Notes under the pieces: model-generated
Told to the model about the DNA's origin: nothing
The model's input: only the letters and a program-made list of their open reading frames with translations
The model's database searches: none
Made by a program: the position numbers and the translations under genes
Shown here: positions 12,601 to 24,370 of the stretch, one piece after another
Position numbering within the stretch: the stretch's first letter is position 1
Layout of the letters: each line of letters begins with the position of its first letter
Source: Pleodorina starrii
Lineage: Eukaryota; Chlorophyta; Chlorophyceae; Chlamydomonadales; Volvocaceae
Direction: 5' to 3'
Assembly (NCBI GenBank): GCA_030267565.1
Contig: BRXU01000053.1
Coordinates: forward strand, 1-64,000
DNA length: 64,000 nucleotides

Positions 12601-14197
12601 TCTGGACCTCGGCCTTCCCTTCTGCCGCTCGGTCGGAGTCCCTGAGCAGCCGCACCAGCCACAACAGGCGGGTCAGGAGGGTCAGGAGGGTCAGCCGCAC
12701 CAGCCATGGCGCACACACCGTAACCCGTGGCGAAGAGACGGAGGGAGAGGGAGAGGAAGGAGTATGACAGTCCACAGCGGCAAGCCGACAAACCGCAGCA
12801 TCACGTAGCTCCTCCTCCCTTAGAGAGAGAGAGGGAGCGAGGCGCAGCAGCAGGTACAGCGACAGGCCGACAACCACGCGCAGCTGCCGGGCTTTTCCGC
12901 GTTTCCAAGCAAGGCCAGGGCGCAGGAGCAACAACAACGGCCCCCGCCCCGCCCCGCCCAGCCGTGCCCGCGCAACGCCACAAGGCCTCGCCAAGCGTCG
13001 CATCTCGTGCGCAACAAGTTGTGTCCTTCCCGCCGCCGGAGAATTCCCGCGCCGTGATACACGCTGCGCCGCGCTGCGGCGCTGCGGCGCTGCGGTGCGG
13101 CACCCACCGCCAGCATCATGGAGGCGTCTGGAGGTTCATCGTCCGCGGCGTTCGGCGCTGATGTGAGGGACGTCTGCGGTGAGCCCGAGGTGGCCGCAGG
13201 CGGCCGTAAATAGGTGGGTTCCTGTGCAGGAGTTACGGTGAGAGCAGGCAGGTTGCGGCGGCGCGGCAGCGGCGGCGGCGGCGCCGCCGCCTGGGCGGCG
13301 CGGCGCGCCGCAGTCGGCATCTCTTCCGCCGGCGAACCGAGCTGGTCGAGCTGACTGACTTAAGGGTTCGCAGGATGGGCAGGATGGGCGTGTTGCGCGC
13401 AAAGAGGGGGGCCGCAGGACGGCGGTGGTGTGGGAGGAGGGGAGGCGGGGCGGGGGCGGGGGGCTGGCTGGCAGCGTGGCGAGCGGTTTCGGAGCGGCGG
13501 GTCGTACCTCATCTTCTCCGTCGCCCTCCAGCGCAGAGGTGGACGAAGAGACTCCGCGGCTCTGCGGCGAGAGCGGGGGAAGGGGATCGGATGCTTGTCA
13601 TGTTGCCAAACGACAGGCGCGTACCCCGTCACGCCGTCAGGCCACGCCTAGTATGCTGATTATTGGGTTGGAAGTCGTTGGGGGTTGGGAAGGGGAGAGG
13701 GATGCTGAAAAAGCCGAGAAGCCGACACCATACAAGCTAAGCTAGGGTTGGGGGAGGGGAGGTAGGAAAGCAATCGTTTTGGTGACAAAAAGGTGTGCAG
13801 GCGGTGGAACCCCCGGATTACCTGTGTAGCTGAGACTGTCAGAGGGCCACAAACGGACGGCGCAGACGCCGCGAAGCCCATCGGCATGGCAGCGGGCAGC
13901 GCCGACACCTTCGTCACGGTAATGAGGGGCATCATGACCGACAGGGCCCACATATAGTCCAGCAGACGCCATGATTCATACTTGCAGGCGCACCTGAATT
14001 CCGCCCTGCTGGAGACCCCGCATCACACCGCATGGTGCAAAACTGATGGCAGGCGCAGCACCGGATTTCAGTCGCGCCAGCGCTGATCGTGACAATAACG
14101 AGGCGCTGTTGTGGCTACTGCTGGCAGCTGAGCGCAGCGAGACTTGACAATCGGCGAAAGCACGGCAAGCGCTACGCATCAGTTGGCGGTGCGCCAT
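9631..14197 (-). CDS. Mitochondrial small ribosomal subunit protein uS5m
   Basis: Nine exons chain in phase: 14197-13994, 13561-13508, 13350-13108, 12641-12579, 12083-12013, 11414-11237, 10880-10728, 10196-10059 and 9762-9631, giving 411 codons plus TGA. The first 68 residues (MAHRQLMRSACRAF...) are rich in Arg, Ser and Ala with almost no acidic residues, as in a mitochondrial presequence. Exons 6-8 encode the uS5 core: TAMVATGNMAGIFGLGLG matches the glycine-rich S5 RNA-binding signature, and GLRCCDLMYELCNVVGIRN matches the C-terminal S5 domain in its mitochondrial form. The C-terminal extension (ATGMYVREVYRHKELPYG) resembles MRPS5 rather than bacterial or plastid S5. Its role is small-subunit assembly and decoding fidelity in the mitochondrial ribosome. 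Exons 4 and 5 are the weakest: they are short, low-complexity and placed by phase alone. Confidence 0.82.
9797..9821 (-). repeat. 25-bp 3'-intron repeat, copy A
   Basis: On the minus strand it reads CCGGCCTATACGTGGATAAC followed by a C run. It is identical over 25 bp to the copy at 58274-58298. Here it sits about 35 nt upstream of the last uS5m 3' splice site, where a branch point is expected. Confidence 0.8.
10650..10727 (-). repeat. Telomere-like tract at the start of a uS5m intron
   Basis: Immediately after the donor of uS5m exon 10880-10728, the minus strand reads GGGTTTTAGGGGTTTTAGGG and then GGGGTTTT-type units. Chlamydomonas telomeres use TTTTAGGG; these units carry an extra G, so this is telomere-like, not a true telomere. 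G-runs downstream of donors can also act as splicing enhancers. Confidence 0.7.
10972..11013 (-). repeat. Dispersed CTGCGG element, copy 4
   Basis: The minus strand reads AACGCCGTCTCCGTCCCATC, then GCCGCGGTGTCTTTTTCCTTACCC. It lies in the uS5m intron between exons 11414-11237 and 10880-10728, sense to the gene. Confidence 0.65.
11849..11873 (+). repeat. Dispersed CTGCGG element, copy 5 (short)
   Basis: CCACCGCTGCGGCATCATCTTC in the uS5m intron between exons 12083-12013 and 11414-11237. Only the core and part of the 3' side are recognisable. Confidence 0.5.
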
Positions 14198-14929
14198 TTT
14201 CTAACAGAAAACGCTAAAGCTTTCGACTAGAAAATTTGACGATGCAGCCTAAAAGGTACCCAACGGGATGCGACAGTTGATGTAAGGAGGAAAAGGCGAT
14301 TATCGTCGCGATGACAATGCAATCAAGTTAGCTCAAGTGAAAGAAGCCAAAGCCCATCAAAGATCATCGCCGAGGTGATTTCATGTTTCAGCTCTTGCCT
14401 ACCCGCAATCCCGTGACCTTGCTCCGTACGACAACAGCTGTTGACCTTCCGACATCTTTGACCAGCCACAGTTGCATGGTGCGCGCCGCCCGCACTGCCA
14501 GGCCAGCTCCCGCGACACCTTGGTGCGTTCTTGCCATTCGGGCTTGCTTTGCCAAGGGCTTTGGCCCCGGCTGCCAAGGGTCATCACCGTACCCAGAAAC
14601 GCAAACCCAGTTTCCAGCGTGTCGCTGCCGAAGGTCAGGTTTCGGAGCGGGCCGCCCCCGACACCGCACGCGGCCACCGCACGAAACCCCCTGCAGGTCG
14701 CCACAAGCCCTTGCCCTCCCGCACCTGGCCCCGGGCCCCCCGAGAAGCTTTCTGCTCGGGAGCTGGGGGCTCGCCACAGCCCCTCCCGCCCCCCCCTGGG
14801 GGATTTGTAGTTCCCCGAGCCTTTCGTTGGGTTGTGCGATCGCCTGAGATCCGGCTGCAAACCCTCCTTGCTTCGCATGAGGCATAAGGTATGGAGCATT
14901 TATTACATGTGTACGGCAGCCCCAAATGG

Positions 14930-15130
14930 CTGCCAACATGTGTTCCTCCCCACCACCCCCACAACGGTTATATCCGTCGAGGGGCGCACATTGAAAAAAA
15001 ACCGCAAGCCCGATAGTTCGTAGCTGCCAAGCAGCTCGCTCCGCGCCTTCTGGATCTTTTGGAACAGGAGACTGCCCAGCTTGGACGAGTCAAAGATAGA
15101 TGACGTCCTCACATCCAGCAGCATATACCG
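14930..15130 (-). other. Possible isolated exon of an unknown gene
   Basis: After a plausible acceptor (TTTCTATTGGCAGCAG) the minus strand encodes segments such as LLDVRTSSIFDSSKLGSLLF and KARSELLGSYELSG. These have balanced composition unlike the repeats around them. No partner exons with matching phase were found, so it may be a gene remnant or chance. Confidence 0.3.
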
Positions 15131-15368
15131 TACTGCTGCCAATAGAAAGGCTTATTGCATTCACTGCACGGGAGATTCCCCTTTGCCTTTGGCTGGCACC
15201 TCATTGCCTTGGCCTCGTAGAGTGTTGCTCGGGCCCAGGGGCAGTCATAGGGCCCTCCACTGCGCCATGCGTCTCGCGGGTCGCGCCATGCATCACACCG
15301 GGCTGTCCTCCCCACTGAGCAACACACATCACACACATCCCGGGCCCCCGCCCAGCTACCCATTCCGG

Positions 15369-15424
15369 GTCCGTTCGCTAACGCCGTCTCCGTCCCTTCG
15401 CTGCGGCACCTTCTTTTTTTACCC
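15369..15424 (+). repeat. Dispersed CTGCGG element, copy 6 (longest)
   Basis: GGTCCGTTCGCTAACGCCG, then TCTCCGTCCCTTCGCTGCGG, then CACCTTCTTTTTTTACCC. This is the fullest copy and serves as the family reference. Confidence 0.7.
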
Positions 15425-16043
15425 ATTCCGTATCACACTCGCACAACCCCTCCCCCAACCTCGCGCCTCAACCCTCCCTCCCCACCCCCCCCGGGAGCCA
15501 ATAAAAAAACAAGCCACGTCGCACATTTTGCAAAACGGCAAAACGAAACGACACGCCATGGAAGCAGCAAGCGGAGGGGCTTGCTGCCCACGGGCCTGCT
15601 GGACCGCAATCACAGCAGCACAGCAGCAGCAGCAGCAGCAGCGGTGGAAGCCACATTTAACCCCCAAACCCGCCCAGGGGCCCTCATGCGCGCATCGAAT
15701 GGCACGCTATGCAATATGCCGGCAAGCCCACGATCACACACGGGGTAAGAGAGGCCACTCAACAGATAGACAGAGAAAGAGGATGAAAGGAGAGAGCGAG
15801 CCTTGCACGCCCCAGACGCAACCCTTATGAAAATCAAAGCCTCTGCCCTCCCTGGCCGCGTCTTGCAACTAAGCAACTCTAAACCCACCCACCCCAATCC
15901 ACTTGCGCGCCTACCAGCCCTTGCGCTGCACCCTCTCTCGGGCACATCGTGAAAAGCGACACCCACCGAGCAATCCGCGGGACGGGACGTGACGGGTTGC
16001 ACGCTGCAAAATCACCCGCCCCACATCCGAAAATTACATGTTA

Positions 16044-16082
16044 GGTAAGGAAAAAAGAGAGCCCGCGGCGACGAAACGGAGG
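16044..16082 (-). repeat. Dispersed CTGCGG element, copy 7
   Basis: Reverse orientation: CTCCGTTTCGTCGCCGCGG then GCTCTCTTTTTTCCTTACC. It is a diverged core with the T-rich 3' end kept. Confidence 0.6.
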
Positions 16083-16262
16083 TTAGTAAGGGGTCAGGTG
16101 GTGATCTCAGACAGCCAACGGTTACTTCATACTTATTTATTATTTTTATACCACCGGACGCAATGATAAGACGGCCTCTGTAGAGTGTATGCGCAGCATA
16201 TGAGCAGAGGGGCGAAAACACGCGCATCTGGAAAACGAAAACGACACCGGTAGTTGACCTAG

Positions 16263-16276
16263 TGACCCGTGGGTCA
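16263..16276. repeat. Palindrome TGACCCGTGGGTCA
   Basis: 14-bp near-perfect palindrome of the same GACCCGYGGGTC type, in non-coding spacer. Confidence 0.7.
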
Positions 16277-17259
16277 TCATGGACGCTTTTCCAATCCGGC
16301 AGCCTCGCAAACAAACCCGGCGAGACGGAGCCAGAAGTCCGGGGTCTGCCGCGCCCCGTAGCGGCCGAGCAGCAGCAGCAGCAGCCGCGGGCCGTCGGGT
16401 TACGGGCCGGTCCGATTCCTCTGCTGATGGCGGGCATCCTTTGCTAATACCGGTATGCGCTCGTCGATGCAAGTGTGATGTGCATACGCGCGCGAGCGCG
16501 AGCGCGCGAGCGAGCGCATTTCGTCGCCGAGGTAAGGTAGTGCGCATGGCGCCGAGGTAGGTTGGTGGTGTTGTTGGTGTTGTTGGTGGTGGTGGTGGTG
16601 TATCAGCGGCTCTATTGGCTCCCTGTCACAACACAACGCCGACGCCCGTGCCGCAGCACGGGCGGTAGGCATGAGCACAAACGCAACGAAACAAGAAGAG
16701 CACGTCACAACTCACAAGCATCCTCCTTCTTTGGCCGGCCTTGGCGGCGGAGAGCAACGTACGGCGGTCACGTCCTACGAGTACGACGAGTACGACATAC
16801 CGGTTGTCGACATACCGGTTGTCTCCGGCAGTTTACTAGCACAACAACCGTCCGTCCGTCCGTTCGTCGGCTGTAAAAGCGTGCGTTTCCTGCCATGCGC
16901 GAGTCGCGCAAGTTCTCGTTTTGGTGGCACGCGAAGACGCGCACAAAGCCGCGGGGCGCCTCCCTCCTCTGCGCCATCACAAACCCGGGGACGCCACGCA
17001 GGGGCGTGGAGGGTAACCAACCCTCGCGGGTAATCTATACGCACACACACCTCTCGCCACGCCAGTTGACACGCCGCTGCACCGTGTTCATGTACGGCAT
17101 ACACGCGCGTGTGCCCCCCCCCGCACACCCGAATGGTCCGGGCGGGAGGAAGGCACGTGCTTGTCCCCGCAACGCAGTGCACGCCAATTTTCCTCCCCCA
17201 ACCCCAACCCCCCCCAGGCAACAAGCCCACCAGCCGCCCCATCCACACTCCAACCTCCC

Positions 17260-18891
17260 TCAGTCCGAGAAGTCCTCTATACTGCCCCCAGGCACCGCCG
17301 GCAGACCCACAATCTCCTCCAGCACCGTAGCCTGGGAGCCCCGCGGCGGCGGCCCGGCGGCGGCGGCGCCGCCGCCGCCGGTGGTGGCAGCGGTGTACGG
17401 CAGCGGCCTCGGCGACGGCGAGCCCAGACTCGCCCGCAGGCTGAACCCGCCGCCGCCGCCAGTGGCCGCCGCCGGGCCCCAGGCCGTGGGAGATTGCGGC
17501 GTCTGCGGCGTTGGACCCGCGCCGTTGGCCGGCCGCGCGCCGCCGCCGCCGCCGATGCCGCCGCCGCCGATGCCGCCGCTGCAATGGCTCCGAAACACGG
17601 CTCGGGAGGAGTCCGGCCGGAGGCTGCGGGACTGACTGGGGTGCGGCGCAGCGGGCAGGTCATCAACTCGGCGGCTGAAGGAGCCAGACGTGGGCAGCGC
17701 GCGAGGGCCGGCAGCGGTGGCGGCGGCGGCGGCGCCGCCGCCGCCGGGCCCCGGCGGCGGCGGCGGCTCGCACCAGCTGCGGCTGCTGCCGGTGCTGCTG
17801 CCGACGCCGCCGGCGAGGCTGCGGGAGTGGGCGGGGCTGGGGGCGGCGGGCAGATCCTCCGGTCGGCGGGAGAAGCCGACGCCCTGGATCAACTGCCGCG
17901 GCGGCGGAGCCGCCGCCGCGGAGCTCGCCGCCGGCGGCGGCGCGGCGGCGGCGGCGGCGGCGGCAGACACCCGGATGGTACGACTACCGCCCGTGCTGTT
18001 GACGCTCCCGCTAGAGAGTCCCCCTGAAGTTGTTGCGATGGAGGTGGAGGAGGAGGCGTCGGCTGAGGCGCAGGGCGCCAGGCCGCGGGAGGCCTGCGAG
18101 GCCAATCGCGGCTGCGGCTGCGTGGCGATGAAGCCGGAGGTGGGGCTGCTGCCGCTGCTGGCTCGGGGGCTGAGGGGCGCGTCGCCGCTGGGCCGCCAGA
18201 GCGTCACAGAGTGCGGCTGTGGATGCGGCTGTGGATGCGGCTGTGGATGCGGCTGTGGATGCGGCTGTGGATGCGGCTGTGGATGCGGAAGTGGATGGGG
18301 CTGGTGTTGGTGTTGGTGCTGGGTTGGAGAGGCGGTGGAAGGGGAGGCGGGGTGCAGTTTCGGGCTCCGAAAGGGCTCGGGGCCGGCCTGGGGCGAGGTG
18401 GGGGGCGAGGGGGGCGCGCGTCATTGGGGGGCGCGCGTCAAGCGCGGCACGCGGGGGCCATGCGGGAAAGAGACGGTTCAACAGACTCAACCGCGGCTCG
18501 TTGTCCAATGGCAAAGCAAAACGGACGTGTTCCAACGGGCCAAACGAACTCACCATAACCGCCACTGCCTCTCCTGCTGCTGCGGCGCCCTGCGGCGGCG
18601 GCGGCTGTCCCAGTAGCTGCTGCGCTGCCCGGTGCACCGTCAGCAGAGAGGAGCCGCCGCCGCCGGGGCCGGAGGCGACGCCTGCGGCTGCGCCTGCGGA
18701 TGCGCCAGCGGCGGCGGCGGGGCCGGGGCTGCCGGGAGTGCTGCCGCCGCTGCATCTGCCGCCGCCGGCGAGGCTGCGGGAATGGGCGGGGCTGGGTGCT
18801 GCCGGTAGGTCCTCCGGCCGGCGGGAGAAGCCGATACCCGTTGAGGAGGAGCCGCGGGAGGAGGGGGCGCTGGGCTGCCAGGCGAGGGACA

Positions 18892-18923
<32 letters not shown>

Positions 18924-20654
18924 GCGCTGCCGGCGGTGCCGGGGGCGCTTCCGGCGCTGCTGCCGGCGCCGCCGGCGAGGCTGCGGGAGTTGGCGGGGCT
19001 GGGGGCGGCGGGCAGGTCGTCCGGCCGGCGGGAGAAGCCGATGCCGGCGCCGGGCGATGGCTTGGCGGAGCTGGAGCCGAGACTCCCTGGGAGGGGGAGG
19101 AGGAGGAGGAGGGGGAGGAGGGGGGAAGAGAAGGGAAGGGAAAGGAAGGGAAAGGCGGCGGTGGGAGGCTTAGGGTTGTGGTGGATTGCGGGTAGAGGTT
19201 TGATGAGTGCGATTGCGTCGTTGGTAGACTGGTTGCAGCTGCCAGCCCGCTAGATAGGCGAGGCAGGGAGGGAGGCTTGGTCGTGGCGCGCTTCGCGTCG
19301 TGTTGAGGTCGCACTCGCACCAATCCGCACCGACACCCACGTCTGCGCCTGGGAGCAACCCAGATGGTGCGGTGGCTACCACATCCAAACAACACGGGAA
19401 CTCCCCTCCCTCCCACAAACACCAACACACACAGCTACAACACAGCTATAACACAGCTACACACACACCTGGGGCGCTCTCCGCGACGGCAGCCCAAGCT
19501 TGCGAGGCTCCGCGCCGCGGCGGCATCGTGTCCTCCAGCGCCCCCAGCCCTCCACTGGACCGCTCCCGCAGCAGCACCGGCCGATGCCGCCCGCCTGCCA
19601 AGTGGTAGCCTGACGGCCCGTCATCCTGACATCCAGCCATCACACCCCCCGCCTCCGCCTCCGCCTCCTCGTCGTCTCCCGGGAACCCGTCGCCGCCGCC
19701 GCCGCCGCCGCCCAGCGCCGCCGCCGCCACCTGCAGCCGCCGCATCTGCGCCTTGTACGACGACTTGAGGAGCGGCGACTCCGCCCCGCTGCCGCCGCCG
19801 CCGCCGCCGGTGGCGGCGCCGCCGGAGGCGTAGTACGGCAGCGGCGGCGACTGCGGCGGATGCGGACCGACGACGGAGGTGGCGCGGAGGCTGCGCGCGT
19901 GCGAGCCGCTGGGAGTGCTGGGAAGCAGCAGCGCGTCGCGCGACCGCAGGGCGCCGCCGCCGCTAGGCGCCGCCGCTGCCGCCGCTGGTGATAATGACCC
20001 AAGATCCGGGCCGCGAAGCAGCGGTGAGCCGGGCGGCTGCTGCAGCTCGCCGCCTAGGCCGTGCGCCCGGCGGCTGCGGCCGGAGGCGGAGGAGGGCGGC
20101 GGCGGCGGCGCCGCCAGCAGCACCACGGGCTCGTCTGGGACCATGGAGGGCAGATGCAGGTAGTGGTGCGGCGACGAGTCGATGAGCTCTTCCACAAACG
20201 CGTCGTCGGCGTCGCCGTCGCCGCAGCCGCCGTGGACCAGCAGCTTTAGCGCCAGCGGCGCGGGTCGCGAGGCGGTGTAGCCGCCGCCTCCGCCGCCGCT
20301 GGCGGCGGAGGCGATGATGGAGGTTGCGGCGCGGCGGGTCCGCGGGGAGGCGGGCGCCGCGGCGGCTGCGAGAAGGTCGCTGCGGCGGGGTGACATCGAC
20401 GGCATGGGCGGCGCATCCAATTGGTGGTGCTGGTGGTGCCAGCTGGGTTTGGGGCCGGTGGCCAGGGGGGAGGCTGGGCCCGAGCCTGTGAGTGGGTCTT
20501 GGAGCTGGAGCTGGTGCGCGAAGGAGGATTTGCGGCTGAAGAAGGGCGTGGGGCTCGCCGCGAGGGCGCAGGGTCCCGCCGCGGCGGGGGCGGCGGCGGC
20601 GGCGGGGCCGGCGACAGGTTCGAGGCCCAAGAGCCCGCCGGACGCGTCGTACAT
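17260..20654 (-). CDS. Unknown Ala/Gly/Ser-rich protein with FSRRPxDLPAAPSP repeats
   Basis: Three exons are supported. Exon A runs from about 20654 (ATG in frame, but the frame is open upstream so the true start may lie further 5') to 19469. Exon B is 19086-18554. Exon C runs from an acceptor within about 18288-18216 to the TGA at 17260. Phases agree: A ends in phase 1 at CAG|GTGTGT, B starts after CCTCCCAG, and B ends in phase 0 at ATG|GTGAGT. Exons B and C carry four copies of FSRRP(D/E)DLPAAPSP followed by SRSL, the last one degenerate. The rest is low-complexity with long Ala and Gly runs. No catalytic domain is visible. The repeat may be a short binding or phosphorylation motif in a disordered scaffold; that is inference. 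An additional 5' exon near 20825-21010 (donor GTAAGC) is possible. Confidence 0.55.
18212..18291. repeat. 12-bp tandem repeat carrying splice acceptors
   Basis: Six to seven units of GGATGCGGCTGT (minus: CCGCATCCACAG). Each minus-strand unit ends in CACAG, and each such AG leaves the downstream exon of the 17260-20654 gene in the same phase, so any unit could serve as the 3' splice site. Confidence 0.75.
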
Positions 20655-23079
20655 TGGGCGACGGGGCTGGGGAGGGTCCTGCTGCTGCTGCTGCCCGTGC
20701 CTGCCTGTCCGCGTAATGCCTTCAGCGGCTGCTGCTGCTGCTGGTGCTTTTTATGATGTCGTCGCCGTCGCTGCTGCTGCCGCCAGCAACGCTGCTGGCG
20801 CCGCTACGGCTTACTGCTGCCGCTGCCGCTGCTGCTGCCTGCCTGCCTGTGCGCCTCGGCTGCCTGGCTGGCCCCGCGGGCGGCGCGGCCGCCAACGGAT
20901 TCCGGTCGGCCTCTGAAGTCACGCGTCCGCTGAGGTGCGGCGCTCGTAGCAGCCCAGCTGTGTGGGATGTGGGGGAGGGGCGGGGAGGAGGAATGCGCAA
21001 GGAAAGGGTGTTCAAAGCGTCCTGGCTGGATGAAGCCGTTCGTTGGCAGCTAACCCGTGACGTGGTGGTCAGGTGGCAGTATCACGATCTAGCAAACCCT
21101 GCTTCGTCCAACCGATGCTCAACTCAGATGTGTACCGGTAATCGTAGTGCAGTATGCACGCGGATACGGGGCCGACAGGCCTTGCAGGTGCAAGCGCTCC
21201 TTGGAGCCCCTTCATATGAATAACGGCGTCCCCACGCAACCCCTGACTGATTTCCTCAAAAGTCTTGCCCATTCGGACACGAACCCTCCGACTGGCAGCA
21301 CTTTGTCGACCCTGCCTTTTGCAGTCCTTTGCAAACATATTCCTTGCCCACATACTTTTGTTTGCAGAATCGCCTCCAAGTCCGCCTTCAAGTGCGCCGC
21401 GACAGGCAAATGTCGGTCCGGGGAAGGGTTAAATTTGGTGCACTTGGCGTCGCTGCTACCTCAGCGACCTCCAAATGCTGTATGCAATCGACGCATGAGA
21501 TGAATCGCTCAAATGAACACCGACACCGCTGGTTCACCTGGGCAGGATGCTCATCAGGAGCCCAGGCGATAGAGGGCAGGGGATAGGTAGCTAAGGGACC
21601 AAAATTCTGGCGGAGGAGCAATCTGACCCATCCTTGTTGCAACGCGCTAAAGCGGTGCAATTATAGGCTTTGCACTGATACGCGTTAGGACAAGGCATAT
21701 GAGTGACAACGGTATTGTACATGAAAATGCCTAGTTCTAGAGAATAAGTTCATGCCAAGGCTGATGACTCCTTGCACCGGTACTGTACTGTGTGGAAAGT
21801 CGGGCCGCCTTTTGTCGGCCCGGGCGCGTTTATGACATATTCGCGTAGCCAGTAACTGTCGTGGTGCATTCTGTTTCACTTGAGGTAATCATGTACTCGG
21901 TGCTCCCAATGGTGCGATCATGTATGCCCATCGTGCTATCTGCTATCGTGATTCGTGAAGCAGTGGAGCGACCTCCTCCTCGGGTGCGCACTTCGTCGCT
22001 CCCTTTGCTCGCAATGATTACCTAGAACCGTCTGACTCATGTACAAAGATAGCATTCTGCGAGAGCGAACATGAAGAGATTGTAATCTAGCTAGGTTTCC
22101 GCGCGAAGACCGGTTCGGACCAACATGGGGCCTAACGGATTGGGCCAGCGTGTTCTTCCAGCAGAACATGTGCGTTAAGAAATAATACCATTTTGTCTAA
22201 TATTCCGGTAATATGATTAATGATACCCATGAGCACCGCTTGTAGAAAATGAACGGGCGAGAAGCCGAGAACCCTTTTTTCCATCGGTGAGGAACGATAT
22301 CTTGTCGATGGTACATCCCGTTCACTACCTAAATCTTGCATCTTCATATTGCTGATGGGAAAATGCGCCGCGAATGACGCAGCAACAATCGACGTCCACA
22401 AGGGAACGGTCGGATTACGGTATGGCAGTTGACCATAATCGACCTGTCACACTACGCGCGACTGACCAAATCTCCCTACCTCCTCTCCGCCCAGCCAAAG
22501 CGTTTCCTTTCGCTTCGCTTTCTCGCCCAAACTAGATTTATAAAGGCTTCAATACGTGAAGATAGCCCACATTTGCGTGCGTACAATGGGTGCGTGCACA
22601 TCCCAGCAGTGGCGACCGCGCAGATGATGAACACGCGCGCGCGATATTGGCGAATGCGCGCCCCGGCAGGCTGTGGCCCCGCACCCTCGCACGCGGGCAC
22701 CCGCCGGCCTCTCCGGCAACCGCGGGTGCGAGTATCGGTGTACGCATAACGCCATGCGCCGTGCGACCCCTCATTTCCCACCGGCCAGCCCTGGTTGCCT
22801 TCCGTGCAGAATGCCCCCCTTACCCCCCCCCCGCCTGCACACATGCCGCCGTCCCCCCCCCACCCATCCACCCACCCACACGTGGATACCCAGCCCAGCC
22901 CTCCCCCCCCCGGGTGGCGAACACTGCCCGAATCCCCCGGTTGCAACGTTCGGTTCTCGGGTGAGATGAGATGAAATGAGAACATGAGATGGCCTCCCCC
23001 TTGTCCCTCGCTCGTGCCTTTCCTTCCGGCACGTTAACGTACACAAGGCCGACTGACTGACTTGACTGACTGTGTTCAG

Positions 23080-23126
23080 GGTCCGTTCGACTGCGTTCCT
23101 CCGCTGCGCCATTTCCTTCCTTACCC
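23080..23126 (+). repeat. Dispersed CTGCGG element, copy 8
   Basis: GGTCCGTTCGACTGCGTTCC, then TCCGCTGCGCCATTTCCTTC and CTTACCC. The left end matches copy 6 (GGTCCGTTCG), which shows that the family extends beyond the core. Confidence 0.6.
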
Positions 23127-23550
23127 GCCTGATGTGTGCGCGGCTGCTTCCTTCGTTTGTTCGTTTGTTTGTCCGCAGCGCAGCGCTCCCTTCCTTGTCC
23201 GCGCAGAAGATCCAGCTCTCATCACAGATAACTAGCACGCAACGCAACGCACAAGACGTGGAAAGTCCCCACCCCAAAGGGAGCACCCCGAAGGGCCAGT
23301 GAGCCGTTCCCTGCAGCCATTACCGTACACATCGTACAAACTACTGTCGTACACATCCGGAGAGGTCCTAAAACTAAGGCTCAGCGTCAAGACAACCGTC
23401 AACCGCCAACCGCCAACCGGGAGGCCACTCGCTGGCCTCCCCCACCATCTCCTCCTGAATACTGACAATCACCATGGCGGCCGCCGCGGCATCAAAATAG
23501 CTACAGGGTGAGAACGAACACGAATGAACGCGCTGGCTGCGGCCACCTTC

Positions 23551-23620
23551 ATGATGCATCATGTGACGTCACGTCACGTCACGTCGAGTCGCGTGACGTC
23601 ACCTCCTGCGCAGTGACGTA
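23551..23620. promoter_or_regulatory. Cluster of TGACGTCA (CRE-like) palindromes
   Basis: ATGATGCATCAT (23551-23562) is followed by TGACGTCA at 23564-23571, further CGTCACGTCACGTC copies, a second TGACGTCA at 23594-23601 and TGACGTAA at 23614-23621. TGACGTCA is the classic CREB/ATF-type bZIP site. No gene start was found close by, so a regulatory role is unproven. Confidence 0.45.
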
Positions 23621-24269
23621 ATGGAGCCGTACGGAGCCCTCCATTACACGCGACGCGCAACTCCCTTCCGCACCTCCTGGAGCCTTCCTCTCTCTTACAC
23701 ACACAGCTCCTCTTCCTCCTCCTCCTCCTCCACCACCTCCTCCACCTCCTTTCTTGTGGAGTGTTACACGGTCTTGTGTAACGGTTCAAACGGGGACACT
23801 GCGTACAGGCGGTGGCAGCGGTGGCAGCGATGTGCAACCCACCCGCCCCCACCCGCCCCCGCCCGCCCCCACCAGCACATCTCAGAGGCGAACCGCTCCC
23901 GCCATGCCTTCAACCCCAATCATTTTCTACATCCGTACCGCCAATCGAGCGCCGTACTACCGCTATCGTACACAATGCATACAGTAGACTTCGAGGAGGA
24001 GGCCGAGCCCCGTGTTGCAATGACGTAATCACGTAAAGCAGTACCAGGGTGGGGGTGTACGGCAGCAACAAACGGACGCGCGGGGGCGCGCGCAGAGCTG
24101 GGGAGCACGAGGGGGTGGGAGGGGGTGGGCGAAGACGAGACATTTAACCGAGATTTATCCGCTTCTTCGTAAATAGTACGACAGCGGACAAACCCAACCG
24201 CCGTTTCCTGCCCCTCACCTACCCATTCCTCCCAACGCCATCGCGTTAGCCGACTCAGCCGCGTGAAAT

Positions 24270-24370
24270 GCATGCTGCGTCACACACGCGCACGCACACG
24301 CACACGCACACGCACAAACGACAGCGGGTTGCAACTCCCCCACGCACACGCACATACACATGCACACGTC
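24270..24370. repeat. Alternating (CACACG)n tract flanking the satellite
   Basis: CACACGCGCACGCACACG-type purine/pyrimidine alternation at both ends of this block, directly abutting the decamer array. Such tracts can adopt Z-DNA. Confidence 0.7.

Larger units (their letters stand above)
14198..17259. other. Mostly non-coding spacer with scattered protein-like segments
   Basis: This lies between the uS5m start and the stop codon at 17260. AT-richer sequence directly upstream of 14197 is the likely uS5m promoter. Beyond that I could not build a gene. The protein-like segments at 15130-14930 and 14690-14400 (minus) are listed separately or rejected. The tract 16480-16520 is a CG/GC alternating run (GCGCGCGAGCGCGAGCG). 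Confidence 0.45.

Noticed and set aside
13820..13960. Hydrophobic minus-strand segment (WALSVMMPLITVTKVSALPA) ending at a GTAATC donor
   Set aside because: It would need an exon within uS5m intron 1, but no acceptor in the right phase was found and the uS5m model is complete without it.
14388..14939. 183-codon minus-strand frame and overlapping plus-strand frames upstream of uS5m
   Set aside because: Several frames on both strands are open at once, no phase-consistent splicing was found, and no family is recognised.
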